64,000 nucleotides of DNA from Clostridium sp. CX1 (GCF_025398335.1 NZ_JAODOO010000007.1:62001-126000); one strand, 5' to 3'; counted from the stretch's first letter, positions 17,870-26,150 are shown. The notes: generated from the letters alone by a model not told the origin. Translations and numbers: made by a program.

Positions 17870-19912
17870 TTAATTGAAACAAATAAATCTTGAACTCTGT
17901 TCAATCTTCCTTAGAATTTCTTCCTTAACTTTTATGTCATTTTCTGCATTACTTTCAATAAGTCTTTTGGCTTCAAGATTTGCCAGCTTTAATAATTCTA
18001 TATCATCTATCACATCTGATAAAATCAAACTACTGTCCCCATGCTGTCTCACTCCAAATATTTCTCCAGAACCTCTAATTTTTAAATCCTGTTCCGCAAT
18101 AAAGAATCCATCATTACTACTCTTCATTATCTCCATTCTTCTTCTTATTATGTCGTTTTTAACGTCAGCAACTAAGATACAGTAAGACTTATGCTTTCCC
18201 CTTCCTACTCTCCCTCTTAATTGATGAAGTTGTGCTAATCCGAACCTCTCTGCGTTTTCTATTATCATTAAAGTAGCATTAGGCACATTTATCCCCACTT
18301 CTATAACAGTAGTAGACACTATAATTTTGGTCTCGCCCCTTTTAAATCTATTCATAATTTCATCCTTCAGTTTAGGTAACATTTTACCATGTAATATCTC
18401 AATTTCCGTGTCTTGAAAGTATTTCTCCTTTAATTCGCTATATAAATTTTCTACAGAACTTAATTTTAGTTCTTCATTTTCTTCAACCAGAGGACAAACT
18501 ACATAGACCTGTCTTCCCTTCTTTATCTCTTCTAATGCAAAATTATAAACTCTATCCTTACCAGCTTTATTTATATAATAGGTGTCAATTATCTGTCTTC
18601 CAGGTGGTAGCTCATCTATAATAGATACATCCAAATCTCCATAAAGATAGAGGCTCAAGGTTCTAGGTATAGGTGTTGCAGTCATCACTAGTGTATCTAT
18701 ATTTTTACCCTTATTGCTTAATCTGCTTCTCTGAGCTACACCAAATCTATGCTGCTCGTCAGTTATAACCATTCCTAAATTCATGAATTCTACGTCATCT
18801 TCTATAAGTGCATGAGTACCTATTACTAAATCTATCTCTCCATCCTTTAATCCCTGTTTTATTTTTTCTTTGTTTTTCACAGTAGTGCTTCCACATAAAA
18901 GTCTAATGTTAATATTAAAATCTTTGAAGAGTTTTTCAGCTTCTAAGTAATGCTGAGTAGCCAATATTTCTGTAGGTGCCATCATTACTCCTTGATACCC
19001 GTTTTTTATCACGTTAAATATGGATATAAGGGCAACAATAGTCTTGCCACTTCCTACATCCCCCTGGACTAATCTGTTCATAGGTATTTCTTTTTTCTGG
19101 TCTACCAGTATTTGCCTTACCACCCTACTTTGTGCCTTTGTTAAGGCATAAGGCAACTGTTCTTTTAACATTTTCAATTCCTCATGGATTTTAAAAGAAA
19201 TCCCGTTTTTATTCTTATTCAAATAATCTTTAAGCATTAATATTTTTAAAGAATATGTAAAGAGTTCCTGAAACTTTAATCTTTTACTTGCTTCATGTAA
19301 TTCTTCAGAACTTTTAGGACTATGTATAATTCTCATAGCTCTATCTAAGCTGCATAATTTATACTTATTTATAATCCACATAGGAAGATTTTCTTCTATT
19401 TCAACCTCCTGAAGAACTTGACTTATTAATTTTATCATTAGATTATTTGTTATCCCTGACCTTAAAGGATATTTTGGGATTATCTTCTCCTCAGTGGAGA
19501 TGTTAACTTTTTCTTTCACTAATGTAGGATTGGAAAGTATAATTTCACCTCTAAACTCCTGAAGCTTACCCATTAAGGTATATTCCTTATTTAACCTATA
19601 ATAATTCTTTATATAAGGTTGATTAAACCATTTTCCTTTAAACTCACTATTTCCATCACTAAAAACTATAGTAGTAAGTACCTTTCCAGTTTTAGTTCTA
19701 ATATCTTTTTCTATCCTTACAACTTCACACTTGATTATAACTTTGCCATAATTTTTATCTCCCTGCAAAGAGTCACAAGCGGAAATCATTTCATAGTCCC
19801 TTGGAAAATACAAAAGTAAATCTATTATGCTAAAAATACAGCATTTTTCTAAAGTTTCTGCTGTCTTGGGACCAACACCCCTTAAATCCCTTATACTGCT
19901 GTATATATTCAT
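17870..19912 (-). CDS. recG: ATP-dependent DNA helicase RecG
   Basis: Branch-migrating helicase that remodels stalled forks and Holliday junctions. 680 residues: N-terminal wedge/OB domain with RGVGPKTAETLEK, then the helicase core with Walker A GDVGSGKT (about 277), DEQHRFG box, TATPIPRTL motif III, the LRGRVGRG motif VI and the C-terminal TRG-like region GEIFGVRQHGDSSL. Length and order are normal. It lies alone between rsmD and fakA with gaps of 124 and 139 bases. In Bacillus it also follows the fakA locus. Confidence 0.97.
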   Translation of the reverse strand: MNIYSSIRDLRGVGPKTAETLEKCCIFSIIDLLLYFPRDYEMISACDSLQGDKNYGKVIIKCEVVRIEKDIRTKTGKVLTTIVFSDGNSEFKGKWFNQPYIKNYYRLNKEYTLMGKLQEFRGEIILSNPTLVKEKVNISTEEKIIPKYPLRSGITNNLMIKLISQVLQEVEIEENLPMWIINKYKLCSLDRAMRIIHSPKSSEELHEASKRLKFQELFTYSLKILMLKDYLNKNKNGISFKIHEELKMLKEQLPYALTKAQSRVVRQILVDQKKEIPMNRLVQGDVGSGKTIVALISIFNVIKNGYQGVMMAPTEILATQHYLEAEKLFKDFNINIRLLCGSTTVKNKEKIKQGLKDGEIDLVIGTHALIEDDVEFMNLGMVITDEQHRFGVAQRSRLSNKGKNIDTLVMTATPIPRTLSLYLYGDLDVSIIDELPPGRQIIDTYYINKAGKDRVYNFALEEIKKGRQVYVVCPLVEENEELKLSSVENLYSELKEKYFQDTEIEILHGKMLPKLKDEIMNRFKRGETKIIVSTTVIEVGINVPNATLMIIENAERFGLAQLHQLRGRVGRGKHKSYCILVADVKNDIIRRRMEIMKSSNDGFFIAEQDLKIRGSGEIFGVRQHGDSSLILSDVIDDIELLKLANLEAKRLIESNAENDIKVKEEILRKIEQSSRFICFN

Positions 19913-20030
19913 TCGCTCACCTCGTATTTTGTAATTAAATTGATGTACTACTTGATTAACAATGAAGGTAAAACCTAATTATAGCTTCTATCCTAATATA
20001 CAACACATCAGTTCGGTTCTGCAATAAAAT

Positions 20031-20053
20031 AAAAAAGCCTTATAGGCTTTTTT
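20031..20053 (-). terminator. Terminator after fakA
   Basis: Inverted repeat AAAAAAGCC / GGCTTTTTT with a 5-base loop. It starts at the fakA stop codon itself and gives a U-run on the minus strand. Confidence 0.85.
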
Positions 20054-21716
20054 ATTCAACAGAAACTATAAAGTAATATAAAGGCTGTTCACCGTTATAG
20101 CATTGCACATCTGCATCTGGATACTTTTCTTCAAGTTTCTTCACAAATTCATTAACTTTTTCTTCATCACAATCTTTTCCATAGAATATAGTTATCAGCT
20201 CGCTATCTTCAGTAACTGCTGAATGAATAATGTTTTCACATACGGCAAACATATCCTCTCCTACTTCCTGGATTTTTCCTTCTATAAGTCCAAGAATATC
20301 TCCCTCGCTTATATTATTTCCATCCATTTCAGTATCTCTTACTGCATAAGTTACTGAACCACTGGTAACCGCGTTAATCCCCTGTTCCATAGCATGTATA
20401 TTATCTTGTAGTGCTAAGTCTGGATTGAAAGCAGTCACTGCTGTAATCCCTTGAGGAATTGTTTTTGTACCTATTACCTTTACATTTTTATCTGACAACT
20501 CTGCTGCTTGGTTAGCAGCCATAATTATATTTTTATTATTTGGTAACACAAATATATTCTCTGCATTTATCTTATTTATACACTGTAATATATCTTGTGT
20601 ACTTGGATTCATTGTTTGGCCGCCTTCAATTACGAAATCAACCCCTAAATCCTCAAATATATTTTTAATTCCTTCTCCCATAGCCACTGATATAAAGGCA
20701 TATTTTTTAGGCACTTCACTAGTTTCAGTATTTATGTCTTCACTTTCACTATCAACTGCCTTTTCCTCTCTATATGGCTTCTTATCTATATCTAATACAT
20801 GTCTATGTTGCTCTCTCATATTATCGATTTTTATTCTGGAAAGTTCACCTAGCTTTATAGCCTGTGATAGAACCCAACCTGGATCATCTGTATGGATATG
20901 TACTTTTATGATGTCTTCATCATTTACCACTACCATAGAGTCACCCATGGTTTCTAGCTCATTCTTAAATCTATCTATATCTGAATTACTTGAGCGGATA
21001 AAAAATTCAGTACAATATCCATAAGTTATATCCTGTTCTCCAAGATTTTTAGCGGCAGATTCTGCTATAGGCTCCTTAGCTTCCTTAATATGGACTAATT
21101 CCATATTTTCTTTTAACGCCTCATACATTCCCTGTAATATTATTAATAATCCCATACCACCTGCATCTACCACTTTTGCTTTCTTTAAAACAGGTAACAT
21201 TTCGGGGGTCTTATTTAAAATAGACTTACTATACTGACAAACTTCTTCTAAAAGTTCAGCTACATCAGTGTGGGTAGATTTAATAGCGCTTTCTCCTGCT
21301 GCCCTTATGATAGTTAAAATTGTACCTTCCGTTGGTCTCATTACAGCCTTATAAGCTGATTTTGAACCTTCCATTAAACTGTTGGCAAAATCTTCTGCCT
21401 CTACCTCTTTTTTGCCTTCTAAGCCCTTTGCAATTCCTCTAAATATCTGTGAGAGTATTACTCCAGAATTACCTCTTGCACCCATAAGAGCTCCCTTAGC
21501 TAATTTTTTTGCAATATCCCCTACTTCTGCAGTATTCATTCCTTCTATCTCAGATACTGCAGTTCTAAAGGTCATAGACATATTAGTCCCTGTATCTCCA
21601 TCTGGAACCGGAAAAACATTTAAGGAATTTACATACTCTTTCTGTTCTTCTAGTTTATTGCTAGCATTTACAACCATATTGTAAAAGCTCTGCCCATCTA
21701 TCTTTAAGTATTCCAT
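20052..21716 (-). CDS. fakA: Fatty acid kinase catalytic subunit FakA (DAK2/YloV family)
   Basis: Kinase that phosphorylates exogenous or recycled fatty acids bound to FakB, giving acyl-phosphate, the same product class as PlsX. 554 residues: N-terminal DhaL-type nucleotide-binding domain (FPVPDGDTGTNMSMT and GARGNSGVILSQIFRG), a middle domain with HIHTDDPG, and a C-terminal EDD-like domain. Bacillus YloV is the ortholog. It lies 16 bases after the Asp23 gene, the usual pairing. fakB is not in the window. Confidence 0.93.
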   Translation of the reverse strand: MEYLKIDGQSFYNMVVNASNKLEEQKEYVNSLNVFPVPDGDTGTNMSMTFRTAVSEIEGMNTAEVGDIAKKLAKGALMGARGNSGVILSQIFRGIAKGLEGKKEVEAEDFANSLMEGSKSAYKAVMRPTEGTILTIIRAAGESAIKSTHTDVAELLEEVCQYSKSILNKTPEMLPVLKKAKVVDAGGMGLLIILQGMYEALKENMELVHIKEAKEPIAESAAKNLGEQDITYGYCTEFFIRSSNSDIDRFKNELETMGDSMVVVNDEDIIKVHIHTDDPGWVLSQAIKLGELSRIKIDNMREQHRHVLDIDKKPYREEKAVDSESEDINTETSEVPKKYAFISVAMGEGIKNIFEDLGVDFVIEGGQTMNPSTQDILQCINKINAENIFVLPNNKNIIMAANQAAELSDKNVKVIGTKTIPQGITAVTAFNPDLALQDNIHAMEQGINAVTSGSVTYAVRDTEMDGNNISEGDILGLIEGKIQEVGEDMFAVCENIIHSAVTEDSELITIFYGKDCDEEKVNEFVKKLEEKYPDADVQCYNGEQPLYYFIVSVE

Positions 21717-21732
21717 TTTTTTGTACTACCTC

Positions 21733-22083
21733 CTAGACTCTAACACCTTGAACATTTACTGTGATACTAGAAACTTTAAGTCCTGTATAGTTTTCTAAAT
21801 TATATCTTATCTTCTGAATGATATTATTTGCTATTACAGATATTTTTGTTCCGTACTCAACCATTATATATAATTCTATAAATAATTCGTTATCTTTTGA
21901 ACGAACTTTTACACCTTTACTTAAATTTTCGCCTCTTATTAATTCCCAAAGCCCATCCTTAGCATTTTTTGATGCCATACCTACAACGCCATAACATTCC
22001 ATAGTAGAAATACCAACTATATTAGCTACTACTTCCTCTGAAAAATTAATATAACCATTTTCATTGGTAATATTACCTATCAT
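21733..22083 (-). CDS. Asp23/Gls24 family envelope-stress protein (YloU type)
   Basis: 116-residue Asp23 domain protein, starting MIGNITNENGYINFSEEVVA and ending SSITVNVQGVRV. Members associate with the inner face of the membrane and are linked to cell-envelope homeostasis; YloU precedes fakA (yloV) in nearly all Firmicutes. No signal peptide or membrane span is seen. It is divergent from rpmB and has its own promoter. Confidence 0.92.
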   Translation of the reverse strand: MIGNITNENGYINFSEEVVANIVGISTMECYGVVGMASKNAKDGLWELIRGENLSKGVKVRSKDNELFIELYIMVEYGTKISVIANNIIQKIRYNLENYTGLKVSSITVNVQGVRV

Positions 22084-22117
22084 ATAAAACCCTCCTTACT
22101 ATAACACCATATAACAT

Positions 22118-22146
22118 ATTTTATATTAAATAACCTATTAATTCAA
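22118..22146 (-). promoter_or_regulatory. SigA-type promoter for asp23-fakA
   Basis: On the minus strand, TTGAAT (22141-22146), 17 bases, then TAAAAT (22118-22123), 35 bases before the asp23 start. Good match and correct spacing. Confidence 0.62.
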
Positions 22147-22198
22147 GGAAATATATTATTTATAATGTTATTTTTACTATTTTTATTTTATTATATAC

Positions 22199-22228
22199 TT
22201 GCGCGAATTATGTATTCTGTGGTAAAAT
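22199..22228 (+). promoter_or_regulatory. Possible promoter for rpmB
   Basis: TTGCGC (22199-22204), an 18-base spacer and TAAAAT (22223-22228), 58 bases before the rpmB start. The untranslated leader also holds a small hairpin GAAGAT/ATCTTC. The -35 match is only moderate. Confidence 0.42.
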
Positions 22229-22286
22229 AATAAATGTTTGAATTGAGAAGATTTTATCTTCACAATTTGGTAAGGAGGTGTTTTCA

Positions 22287-22478
22287 GTGTCAAGAAAGTG
22301 CGAAGTATGTAATAAAGGTGTTGTATTTGGCGTTCAATACAGCCACTCACACCGTCAATCCAAAAGAACTTGGGCTCCAAACATAAGAAAAGTTAAAGCT
22401 ATAGTTGAAGGAACACCAAAAACTATACATGTTTGTACAAGATGCCTACGTTCCGGTAAGGTTCAACGTGCTATATAA
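22287..22478 (+). CDS. rpmB: 50S ribosomal protein L28 (zinc-binding form)
   Basis: 63-residue ribosomal protein. Two CxxC pairs (CEVC near the start and CTRC near the end) mark the zinc-binding type; the core NIRKVKAIVEGTPKTIHVC is typical. The start is GTG 22287 with AAGGAGGTG six bases upstream. An earlier in-frame GTG falls inside that site and is rejected. It is one of only three plus-strand genes here and faces the spoVM cluster tail to tail. Confidence 0.97.
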   Translation: MSRKCEVCNKGVVFGVQYSHSHRQSKRTWAPNIRKVKAIVEGTPKTIHVCTRCLRSGKVQRAI

Positions 22479-22490
22479 TAAAAAGGAATA

Positions 22491-22521
22491 AAAAATGCAG
22501 TTGATTAACAATTGCATTTTT
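22491..22521 (+). terminator. Terminator after rpmB
   Basis: Stem AAAAATGCA / TGCATTTTT with inner TTG/CAA pairing, followed on the plus strand by TATTTCTTTTT. It lies 12 bases past the rpmB stop. Confidence 0.85.
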
Positions 22522-22537
22522 ATTTCTTTTTATACTT

Positions 22538-22573
22538 AATAATCCGCCACTATTAAAATAGTGGCGGATTATT
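22538..22573. terminator. Strong bidirectional hairpin between rpmB and spoVM
   Basis: Perfect 17-bp inverted repeat AATAATCCGCCACTATT / its complement, nearly without loop, with T-rich DNA on the plus side (ATTTTCTTTT) and A/T-rich DNA on the other. It sits 10 bases beyond the spoVM stop and probably ends the minus-strand spoVM transcript, while also backing up the rpmB terminator. Confidence 0.78.
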
Positions 22574-22583
22574 TTCTTTTATG

Positions 22584-22655
22584 TTATTTCTTTCTCCTAA
22601 AGAATTTTATAAAGTTAGATAAAAATCCTGGAAGCTTAAAAGCAATAATTTTCAT
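22584..22655 (-). CDS. spoVM: Stage V sporulation protein M, coat-basement membrane anchor
   Basis: 23-codon gene, too short for ordinary gene calling. The product starts MKIIAFKLPGFL and ends KFFRRKK: an amphipathic helix with a basic C-terminus. Bacillus SpoVM (26 residues) shares the MK...KLPKFL pattern, with Pro at position 9 as here; that proline matters for its curvature sensing. SpoVM coats the forespore outer membrane and recruits SpoIVA, whose gene is at 41.3 kb. Ribosome binding site GGGGGG lies seven bases before ATG 22655. Position beside rpmB and asp23 matches Bacillus, where spoVM precedes rpmB. The identity is an inference from motif plus synteny. Confidence 0.82.
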   Translation of the reverse strand: MKIIAFKLPGFLSNFIKFFRRKK

Positions 22656-22668
22656 TAAATTCCCCCCT

Positions 22669-22836
22669 TTATTTATTATGCCCTATTAAATACCATCCAA
22701 AATAGATTAATGCTCCACCTACAGCTACTATCCATCCCCAAAGAGGGATAATAACTGTTATCACTATTCCTATTCCAATAGATGCAGCCATTAGCCCTAG
22801 TTTTCTTGCCTTTCTTTTTTCACCTCTTCTAGACAC
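22669..22836 (-). CDS. 55-residue membrane protein upstream of spoVM
   Basis: Small protein with a very basic N-terminus (MSRRGEKRKARKLG) followed by two closely spaced hydrophobic segments (about residues 15-31 and 35-51) with WGW between them. I start it at GTG 22836, where GGGGG lies eight bases upstream. A TTG five codons earlier would overlap that site. Its stop is a few bases from the spoVM ribosome binding site, so the two are cotranscribed and perhaps coupled. I do not recognise the family; linkage suggests a sporulation-time role. Confidence 0.65.
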   Translation of the reverse strand: MSRRGEKRKARKLGLMAASIGIGIVITVIIPLWGWIVAVGGALIYFGWYLIGHNK

Positions 22837-22907
22837 ACTATTATCCCCCAAAATTGCTTTATAATATTATATGCTTGATTTATTTATTTAGTTACAAAAA
22901 AGTATAT

Positions 22908-22945
22908 AGGAAACAAACATTTAGAAAACTAAATGCTTGTTTCCT
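22908..22945 (-). terminator. Terminator after the amidase gene
   Basis: 17-base arms AGGAAACAAACATTTAG / CTAAATGCTTGTTTCCT with one wobble and an AAAA loop, 10 bases past the amidase stop. A six-A run a few bases further gives a modest U-tract. Confidence 0.75.
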
Positions 22946-22955
22946 ATTTGCATTT

Positions 22956-23915
22956 TTATTTAAACATCTGCTGCCAAGTTAGGTTTCCCACTATTCCGTC
23001 TGGATTCAGTCCACGATTTCCTTGAAACACCTCTACCTTTTGTCTTGTGCCATTCCCAAATATGCCATCTACAGCGGCTCCTACGCGCCACTGTATCCAT
23101 CTTACTGCATAGCCTCTACTTCCAACTCTACTTAGCGGCCTAGCCAATACTGCTTTTATAGCATTCCAAGTATTAGATCCAGCTATACCATCTGCTGTCA
23201 ATCCCATGATGTTTTGAAAACGTACTACTGCAGCTCTAGTAGCCGAGCCATATATCCCATCCACAGTAATCCCTGCATTAACTAAGCTATTAAGATATTC
23301 CTGAAGTCTTCTTGTACTCTCATCGGTGGTAGAGAAAGTTGTACCGCCCCCAGCAGTTGCTGGAGTCGAAGGCTCTGTTGACAAACTTACTCCAGATATG
23401 GTTTGTCCAGTTATTCCTTGTACAATAGCATTAGCCATATCCTCTGCATTAAATCTTCGCATATCTTCCGCAGAATCTACGAAAGCACCTTCCACTAAAA
23501 GTGCAGGCATTATAGTATTATTCAACACGTATAAATGCGGTCCATCTTTACCCTGTACTTTTACTCCTCTGTTTCTAAAACCTAATGCTGCTATATTATT
23601 GACTATATTTTGAGCAATTGCACGACTTCTTTCACTACCAATCCATACCTCTACTCCATGGCCTCCTCCTGCATTTTCATGAAGACTGACATATAATTCA
23701 GCTCCCCAACCATTAGCACTGCTAACTCTTTGCCACAGACTATTTGAAACACTAGAGCAATCAGTAGGTGTAACAAGTAACACATTATGACCTAAAGCCC
23801 TAAGTTTAGAAATAACTCTTCTTCCTACATCCATAACCATAACATTTTCGTTTCCTATAGCAACGGCACCTGTATCTGGAGCACAGTTATGACCTATATC
23901 TACAGCTATTTTCAT
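22956..23915 (-). CDS. N-acetylmuramoyl-L-alanine amidase with two peptidoglycan-binding domains, no signal peptide
   Basis: 319-residue cell-wall hydrolase. Residues 1-175 are an Amidase_3 domain: zinc ligands are suggested by DIGHN (His9) and SLHENAGG, and the catalytic Glu by VEGAFVD. A Thr/Ser/Gly linker follows, then two PG_binding_1 repeats (VDGIYGSATRAAV and VDGIFGNGTRQKV) with a final DGIVGNLTWQQMF. There is no signal peptide or membrane span, as in Bacillus CwlC, which lyses the mother cell late in sporulation, and as in phage endolysins. No phage genes are near and the neighbours are sporulation-like, so a mother-cell lysis role is the better guess. Confidence 0.88.
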   Translation of the reverse strand: MKIAVDIGHNCAPDTGAVAIGNENVMVMDVGRRVISKLRALGHNVLLVTPTDCSSVSNSLWQRVSSANGWGAELYVSLHENAGGGHGVEVWIGSERSRAIAQNIVNNIAALGFRNRGVKVQGKDGPHLYVLNNTIMPALLVEGAFVDSAEDMRRFNAEDMANAIVQGITGQTISGVSLSTEPSTPATAGGGTTFSTTDESTRRLQEYLNSLVNAGITVDGIYGSATRAAVVRFQNIMGLTADGIAGSNTWNAIKAVLARPLSRVGSRGYAVRWIQWRVGAAVDGIFGNGTRQKVEVFQGNRGLNPDGIVGNLTWQQMFK

Positions 23916-24000
23916 ATTCTCTACCTCCTTCCCTTCAAGATTATAATATGAGAGATTTTATAAATAGTGAATGCTACTTATATTTTATTTATAAATACCT

Positions 24001-24025
24001 AAAAAAGAGCCTTGGGTGGCTCTTT
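24001..24025 (-). terminator. Terminator after the 42-codon gene
   Basis: Stem AAAGAGCC / GGCTCTTT, 6-base loop, with six A on the plus side giving a U-run on the minus transcript, 18 bases past the stop. Confidence 0.85.
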
Positions 24026-24042
24026 AATTTTGTAAGTATATA

Positions 24043-24171
24043 TTAAACTTCAGGAAGTCCCCTAACTGGTTTTCTCATATTTGGATCTACGTCCTTAGTA
24101 ATAGGATTAGCAGTCTTAGAATTTTTTCCTTTATTATCATTTCTACTCTTAATTTCTGCTTTTGTTGGCAT
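24043..24171 (-). CDS. 42-residue hydrophilic protein of unknown function
   Basis: Short frame with an excellent ribosome binding site (AGAGGTGAT) before ATG 24171 and its own terminator. The product starts MPTKAEIKSRNDNKGKNSKT and ends MRKPVRGLPEV. It is rich in Lys, Asn, Pro and Arg, with no Cys or hydrophobic segment, so it is likely disordered and soluble. Size and composition are in the range of small spore proteins, but no SASP motif is visible. I do not recognise it. The site, frame and terminator together argue that it is real. Confidence 0.62.
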   Translation of the reverse strand: MPTKAEIKSRNDNKGKNSKTANPITKDVDPNMRKPVRGLPEV

Positions 24172-24297
24172 ATATATCACCTCTTTTCATAAATATATTT
24201 TTCACTATATTAATATTTTAATTCTTATTACCCTGTTAATTTTTCAATTTTATTCTTGCAGTTATCAGACAAATACCAACTTGTGACAAAATTAAGT

Positions 24298-24528
24298 TTA
24301 GTTGCAGTCCTGTTGTTGTTCAATTTTAGCACAATTACCTATTATACAATTGTTACAGCTCCAAAACCCATTACTAAATATCATTTTGCTACCACAAAGA
24401 ATACATCTGTTCTCATTCTTAAGTATCTCTCTTATCTGATTAGCCTTACTAACCTTTCCATCATTCTCTAAATCATTAGCATACTGAGCAATTCTCTTAT
24501 AATAATTAAACACTTTTATATCCCCCAT
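24298..24528 (-). CDS. Small zinc-ribbon-like protein
   Basis: 76-residue protein with an N-terminal helical region (NYYKRIAQYANDLENDGK) and a four-cysteine ribbon: CILC near residue 42 and CNNC near 58, plus further cysteines near the end. It probably binds one zinc. ATG 24528 has AGGGG six bases upstream. A promoter-like pair lies further up. No partner gene is adjacent in a tight operon; it lies between thiN and the 42-residue gene. The function is unknown. Confidence 0.7.
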   Translation of the reverse strand: MGDIKVFNYYKRIAQYANDLENDGKVSKANQIREILKNENRCILCGSKMIFSNGFWSCNNCIIGNCAKIEQQQDCN

Positions 24529-24599
24529 AAAAACCCCTATATTTTTACCATATTATTTTTGTTTTTACTAAAAATCATATGTAAACGTTACCTAAATAC

Positions 24600-24628
24600 A
24601 TTATAACATATACTTATAGAAGAGTAAA
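24600..24628 (-). promoter_or_regulatory. Probable promoter for the zinc-ribbon gene
   Basis: On the minus strand, TTTACT (24623-24628), 17 bases, then TATAAT (24600-24605), 72 bases before the gene. The rest of the 255-base gap 24529-24783 shows nothing else clear to me. Confidence 0.5.
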
Positions 24629-24783
24629 AATCTTACCCCTGCACAGTAGTAAATTTGTAAAAACCAAAAATATATTAATAGTTTATGATAGTACCATAAA
24701 TTTTGTGCATTTCTTTATAAAAAAGATGCTAGAATTTTAAAATCCTAACACTCTTAATAATTAAAATATTTTATTATTAGTAG

Positions 24784-25422
24784 TTAATCTTTACTATAAA
24801 ATATGAGTAAGATTCCACTTTTAAAGTTGATTTCTACATAGTCATCTAAAAATTCATTTGATACTGTTCGTGGATCCCCTAAGGTTAGATTGTAATCAAC
24901 AAGCTTGTATCTCGCCCCACTGATATTTAGGGAACTAACGCAATCACTATAAGCTTGAAGTGAAAACACCTCTCCCTTTATACCCTTTATCCTAATAGGC
25001 TTATCTGTTATATATATAGAATTATAGTTATCTTTTATGGATGCTTTTATTCCTAATTTCAAGCACTTTAACAACATACCAATGTTGCCCATCAAATGAT
25101 CTATTCGGCTACCAGTGCATCCTAACAATACAACTTCTCTTCCCCCAATTTCAATGGCCTTATTTAATACAAGTTCTGTGTCAGTGCAATCCTTATACTT
25201 GGAAAACCTCTCTATAGAACAGTTCTTCTCCTTTGAAAAAAAGTCCAATGCATCTGAGTCTATAGAATCAAAGTCTCCCATAATATAATCAGGAACTATA
25301 TTGTATTTGTATAAACAGTTACCACCACTATCTGCACAAATTAAATAGTCACTGTTTTTCAACTCTTTTTTTAGTAACTCATAAGAAGGAGGCGTTCCAC
25401 CAGATACAATAACTATTTTCAT
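24784..25422 (-). CDS. thiN: Thiamine pyrophosphokinase
   Basis: Transfers pyrophosphate from ATP to thiamine, making the cofactor TPP directly. 212 residues of family length: ICADSGGNCLYKYNIVPDYIMGDFDSID-type core (the metal-binding GDFDSID near residue 49), then KDCTDTELVL and GCTGSRIDHLMGN. It begins one base after rpe ends and closes the rsgA-rpe-thiN run, the same order as in Bacillus. Confidence 0.95.
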   Translation of the reverse strand: MKIVIVSGGTPPSYELLKKELKNSDYLICADSGGNCLYKYNIVPDYIMGDFDSIDSDALDFFSKEKNCSIERFSKYKDCTDTELVLNKAIEIGGREVVLLGCTGSRIDHLMGNIGMLLKCLKLGIKASIKDNYNSIYITDKPIRIKGIKGEVFSLQAYSDCVSSLNISGARYKLVDYNLTLGDPRTVSNEFLDDYVEINFKSGILLIFYSKD

Positions 25423-25423
25423 A

Positions 25424-26074
25424 CTAAACTTCCCTTCTTAGTGCCTCTATGTTTTCCTCTATCCTTCCGTCTTTAAACACAGCTGAACCAGCGACTATTA
25501 CATTAGCGCCACATTGTGCTACTTCCTTAATGTTATCCTTACCTACGCCACCATCAACTTCTATCATAAGACTTGGATTTAATTTATCACTAAGCTCTTT
25601 TATTTCTCTAATTTTTTCAGAGCAATATTTTATATATTTTTGACCACCAAATCCAGGGTTAACAGACATTATAAGAACCATGTCTAAAACAGGTATTAAG
25701 TGCTTTATATTGTCTACAGGTGTAGCTGGATTTAAAGCTATTGCAGCCTTTACCCCAAAGCTTTTTATATAGTTTATAGTTCTATCAATATGTCTATCTG
25801 CTTCATAATGTATAGTTATTATATCAGCTCCAGCCTTTACAAAATCCTCGATATATCTAGAAGGGTCTTCTATCATCAGATGTACATCAAAAGGAAGCTT
25901 TGTCACTTTTCTTATACTCTTTATTATAGGCAACCCAAAGGATATATTAGGTACAAACATTCCATCCATAACATCTATGTGAATGAGGTCTGCACCATGC
26001 TTTTCCAAATCTCTAACCTCTTCTCCTAGTTTGCAAAAATCTGCAGATAATATTGAAGGTGCTATCTTTATCAT
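25424..26074 (-). CDS. rpe: Ribulose-phosphate 3-epimerase
   Basis: Pentose-phosphate enzyme interconverting ribulose 5-phosphate and xylulose 5-phosphate. 216-residue TIM barrel with IAPSILSADF start, HIDVMDGMFVPNISFG metal/catalytic stretch, MSVNPGFGGQ phosphate loop and EVDGGV. I start at ATG 26074, preceded by AAGGAGG; the longer frame adds 17 unsupported residues. The next gene, thiN, follows after one base. Confidence 0.97.
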   Translation of the reverse strand: MIKIAPSILSADFCKLGEEVRDLEKHGADLIHIDVMDGMFVPNISFGLPIIKSIRKVTKLPFDVHLMIEDPSRYIEDFVKAGADIITIHYEADRHIDRTINYIKSFGVKAAIALNPATPVDNIKHLIPVLDMVLIMSVNPGFGGQKYIKYCSEKIREIKELSDKLNPSLMIEVDGGVGKDNIKEVAQCGANVIVAGSAVFKDGRIEENIEALRREV

Positions 26075-26150
26075 AATTTTTTCCTCCTTAGTAATAGATT
26101 CCATCACATTAAATAAACATGACATCTATCATTTAATCTTTTAAATAATT

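Noticed and set aside
22956-23915. Amidase as a prophage endolysin
   Set aside because: Domain layout and lack of signal peptide fit, but no holin, structural or integration genes are nearby and the neighbours are sporulation-like.
24580-24596. cre-like (catabolite control) site TGTAAACGTTACC near the zinc-ribbon promoter
   Set aside because: The right half departs from the CcpA consensus at the last conserved positions, so the match is too weak.
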